Notes under the pieces: generated by a model
What the model was told of the DNA's origin: nothing
Seen by the model: only the letters and a program-made list of their open reading frames with translations
Databases searched by the model: none
Assembly (NCBI GenBank): GCA_003117195.1
Contig: BDSI01000001.1
Location: 2,022,164 to 2,086,163 of the forward strand
From: Eudorina sp. 2006-703-Eu-15
Taxonomy: Eukaryota; Chlorophyta; Chlorophyceae; Chlamydomonadales; Volvocaceae
Reading direction: 5' to 3'
Length of the DNA stretch: 64,000 nt
In this document: positions 61,054 through 64,000 of the stretch, in pieces
Layout: each line of letters begins with the position of its first letter
Numbering within the stretch: position 1 is the first letter of the stretch
Position numbers and translations under genes: made by a program

Positions 61054-64000
61054 CATGGCCGCTACTCCTGCTGACCCCAGCCCTCGCGCCGCAACGCCGC
61101 TGCCGTCCCCTGCGATGCACAGCAGGAGGAGGAGGAGGAGGAGGCCTGGCGGGAGGTTGCCCGCGCGCGGGAGGTCCGGGGCCTAGGTGGGTTGGGTCGG
61201 TCAGGGCAAGGCAAGGCAAGGCTGCTGCCGTCGGCTCAGACGAACGGACGGAGGCGCGGCCTTCGCACCGGGCTGCAGACCGAAGACCACTCCGTGGCAT
61301 CAGAGAGCATCCATCGCACCCAGTGTTTGCATGTGGGCACTGGCGCCCACGGCTGGCGAACGACAGCCTTCTGACGACCTGCTGGGGGTGTCGTCGTTTT
61401 GTCGTACTGGGTTGTGCGCAAATTCTGGGTGTGCGCAAATTCTGGTTGTTGTGCGCAAATTAGGGATGTGCGCAAATTCTGGTTGTTGTGCGCAAATTAG
61501 GGGTGTGCGCAAAGCGCTCGCGCGTCCTGCGCTACACGGTGGGTACAGCAGCACATGCCTGGCATACCTGGCTTCGCACGCCCAAAGCATATACAATTCG
61601 ATGAATCCGCTCCCGTCCTTGACCATCAATGCAGACGCTGCGGGGCAGCTTCGTCAGTACCCCGGACCGGCAGACCGGGCCTCCCCGCGCAGCTACGCGG
61701 CCGCCGCTGCGGGCAGAGCAGCGGCCGGGGGAGCGGCCGCCCGGCCGGCGGGGACAGGCTCGGCCCTGATGCGCCGCAGCCGCAGCGCCAGTCCCGTGTC
61801 CGGACGCCGGCGCCCATCCTCCTCAGGCCATCCAACACCGACACCAAGGCCGGTGGCAACGGTTGCAGCGGCGGCAACAGTGATGTCACGGTCAGCCACA
61901 GCGTCGCCACGGAGCGGCGGCGCGGCCGCAGCGAGCCGACCGCGGGCGACGCCGACGACCTCGCCCGCGGCGGCCAAGTCGTGCGGCGGGGCATCCTCGC
62001 CGACGCACTCAGACCTGCAGCTGCTGCCACTTGGGGGTGCTGGCGTCGGACGGTCACGCTCCGTGTCGCCATCGCCCAGCCGCCAAGCTGCAGCCGCCGC
62101 CGCCACGTCTGCTTCCCCCAGCGGCGCCGCGAGGCGCAGGTCGCCGTCGCCGTCCTCGTCGCCCACTTCCATCGGCATGGCACTTCCAGCGGCGGCGGCG
62201 GCGGGGCTCTCCAGCTCTTCGCGTCGAACCGCGGCCACCTCGCCTCGGGGGGAGTTGCTGCACTCAGCCGCTGGCAGCCCCCGCGAGCTCATCCGCCCGC
62301 GCTCCTCCACTCAGTCGCCCTCCAGGGCGTCGGCTGGACTGATCATCCCACTGCTCAACAGCCCCCGCTCCGCCCAACTGGCCGCGGCGGAGGCCGTGGC
62401 GGAGGCGTCCCTGCTCTTCGCCCAGCGCCGGCCGCTCTCCCCGGCGGGCACGGCATTGCGCCCTCGCGGCTCCAGCGGAGGCGGAGGCGGCAACGGCGCA
62501 CCCGGCGGCGCTGGGACCAGCCCGCGTGCTCGAGCGGCATCGCCCCCGCCGGTGGCGGGGGGCCCTGGGGCCGACGGCCGGGGCAGGCCGGCGTCTCCAC
62601 CCACGGCGGGCATCCCCGCCGCGTCCTCAGCGCCCGCGGCCGGCAGCGCCGCGACTGCGTCTGCGGTCCGCCGGCGACACCTGCTGGCGGCGGCGCCGTC
62701 AGCGCCGGCGGCGGTGGCCGCGGCAGCTTCGCCGCGGTCCCAGCGGCCATCGCCACAGGCCTCGCCGCGGCCCAGCGACTCCTCCTCCCGTCGCCCGGCG
62801 GCGCCGTCTCCAACCCCCAGGTCGGGGGCTCGAAGAGCCACCCCCGCGACCACAAGCACCACCGCCGCTGGTGGCGGAGGCGGTAGCAGCAGCCCCTTCA
62901 GGTCCTACGCGGCCTCCGCCGCTGCTCTCCGCAGCCCACAGGCCAGCACAGGGAAGCTGTCTCCCTCTCCGTCTTCAGGCCGGCCTCCCGCCAGCCGCGC
63001 TCCACTCTCCTCCCCGTCACCCAGGTCGCCCGTCGACACACCGCGGAGCGCCGCCGCTGGTACTGGTACCTCCACCGCCGCTGCCGCTGCATCTCCGCGC
63101 CCTGCCTGGTCACCCGCCGGGGCCACCGCTGGCGGCCGACGCGCCTCCGCCACGGCGGCTGCTCCCGCCGCCGCCTCCACCGCCGCTGCCAGCTCGGCGG
63201 CGGCGGCGACAACGGCGGCCTTCCGTGACCCAGCGACCCTCACTGGCGCCGTACGGGATCTCCGAGCCGCCGTCGCCGCGCGCTCGCGCTCCCTGGAGCA
63301 CCAGGTGTCCGCCGCCGGCACCAGCCCGGACCCGAGGGGCCGGCCCGGAGCCCGGATCCTGTCAATCCCGACACCTGGCGGGCCGCTGTCGCCAGTGGCG
63401 GCACTGACGCCGCCGCCAGCGTTGTCGCCGCCACGGTACGGCACGGTGACGAGCACCAGTAGCTCGTCCAGGTCGCCGACGCCGGACCGCACCCGCTGGC
63501 GCCGTGGCGCGGGCGCGAGGGATAACGACGCGGATGCTGCTGCTGCTGGAGGTGAAGAGGCTGGGCGCGTGGTGGCGGTGGGAGGCGGCAGCGGCAGCGC
63601 GGGGCATCATACCCCCGCAGTGGAGGAGGAGCACACCAAACACGGACGGGCTGCATCTCGTCCTGTACTGTGGAAGCAGCAGAGTCTGGGTCAGAAGCGG
63701 CCGCCGTCACCCACACTGACGGAGGCGGCGCCGTCACGGAGGACGCCGTCGCCGGCGGTGCGGCAGCGGCCGGCCTCGCCGGGCGCCGCCGCCGTCGCGG
63801 CGACGCTCCGCGGTGTTGTGAGCGCACCCGCGGCCCGCTCGCCGCGCGCGGCGAGGCCGGGCAAGGGGCCGAAATCCGCGGCATCTGCCCCCGCGCCGGC
63901 GGCGGCTGCGGCGGCAGGAGCCTCGCGGGGCGACCATCCGCGGCACCCGTCGCCGGTGCTGCAGCTGCGCCAGGTGCAGGAGCTGTACAGCAGGCGACAG
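61054..64000 (+). CDS. Ser-Pro-Arg-rich protein, 3' end beyond the window
   Basis: From ATG at 61601 (MNPLPSLTINADAAGQL) one plus-strand frame is open for exactly 800 codons to the last base, in DNA where the other frames stop repeatedly or give poor composition. The protein is dominated by Ser-Pro and Ser-Pro-Arg motifs (RSRSASPVSGRR, SPSPSRQ, SPRSGG, SPRELIRPRS, RRSPSPSSSPTSIG) with Ala/Gly runs and few hydrophobic stretches (AVAEASLLFAQRRPLSP, RDLRAAVAARSRSLEHQ). It ends LQLRQVQELYSRR at the edge, perhaps the start of a helix. A short upstream frame at 61054 (MAATPADPSPRAATPLPSPA) has the same composition and may be the true first exon, with the repeat at 61413-61512 in the intron. The real start is therefore uncertain. 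Such S/T-P density fits proline-directed kinase targets; no domain is recognised. Confidence 0.6.
61413..61512. repeat. TGTGCGCAAATT tandem repeats, about six copies
   Basis: The core TGTGCGCAAA recurs six times, alternating the tails TTCTGG and TTAGGG, giving a higher-order unit of about 37 bp. It lies between the possible first exon at 61054 and the main frame at 61601. Confidence 0.9.

Noticed and set aside
61413..61512. CRISPR-like repeat array
   Set aside because: Spacers are only a few bases, themselves repeated, and the context is a eukaryotic nuclear genome.
53308..63300. Many Arg-rich minus or plus frames opposite the Ala/Gly-rich genes
   Set aside because: They are GC-rich antisense shadows with R/A/P composition and no splice-consistent structure.

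Overview
The window is nuclear DNA of a eukaryote, most likely a chlamydomonadalean (volvocine-type) green alga. This is inferred from very high GC, genes broken into many short exons with GT-AG (sometimes GC-AG) introns, introns full of simple repeats, long Ala/Gly/Ser/Pro runs in the proteins, and eukaryote-only families (RNF32-type double RING protein, COPII Sec23-like protein, BAR-like protein, RRM glycine-rich protein, arginine methyltransferase, monopolin-like protein). There is no operon structure, rRNA, tRNA or CRISPR that I can support. Exon boundaries below were worked out by hand from splice signals and reading phase.

Layout. About 1-1353 (-): first coding part of an Abitram/FAM206-like protein, running off the left edge. 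3136-12454 (-): Sec23/Sec24-family protein in 17 phase-consistent exons. 13428-18500 (+): nine-exon BAR-like coiled-coil protein. 18501-21653: no confident gene. 21654-25952 (-): RNF32 homologue (RING, IQ, RING), divergent over 240 bp from an unidentified five-exon gene at 26193-28773 (+). 30447-31552 (-): glycine-rich RNA-binding protein. 33198-34743 (-): GNAT acetyltransferase, divergent over 263 bp from a TPR plus double-module protein arginine methyltransferase at 35007-44355 (+). 45483-51317 (+): coiled-coil protein with a Csm1/Pcs1-like C-terminus. 53291-57005 (-): 921-residue coiled-coil protein, divergent from a two-exon, 902-residue low-complexity protein at 57649-60574 (+). About 61054/61601-64000 (+): Ser-Pro-Arg-rich protein whose reading frame is open for 800 codons to the right edge.

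The most striking unexplained signal is a family of at least ten tiny dispersed insertions in introns. They share one end (plus-strand TATAGGAAATTGGTAGACA) but have different lengths, and six have perfect or near-perfect 9-11 bp direct repeats at both ends (two more have shorter ones). Read on the other strand they look like extremely 5'-truncated copies of a non-LTR/SINE-like element inserted at pyrimidine-rich sites. Other points are a methyltransferase with its degenerate module before the catalytic one, several phase-forced GC-AG introns, and a candidate algal monopolin subunit.

The genes do not form one pathway. They cover secretory coat, membrane curvature, ubiquitin ligase, RNA binding, protein methylation and probably chromosome segregation.
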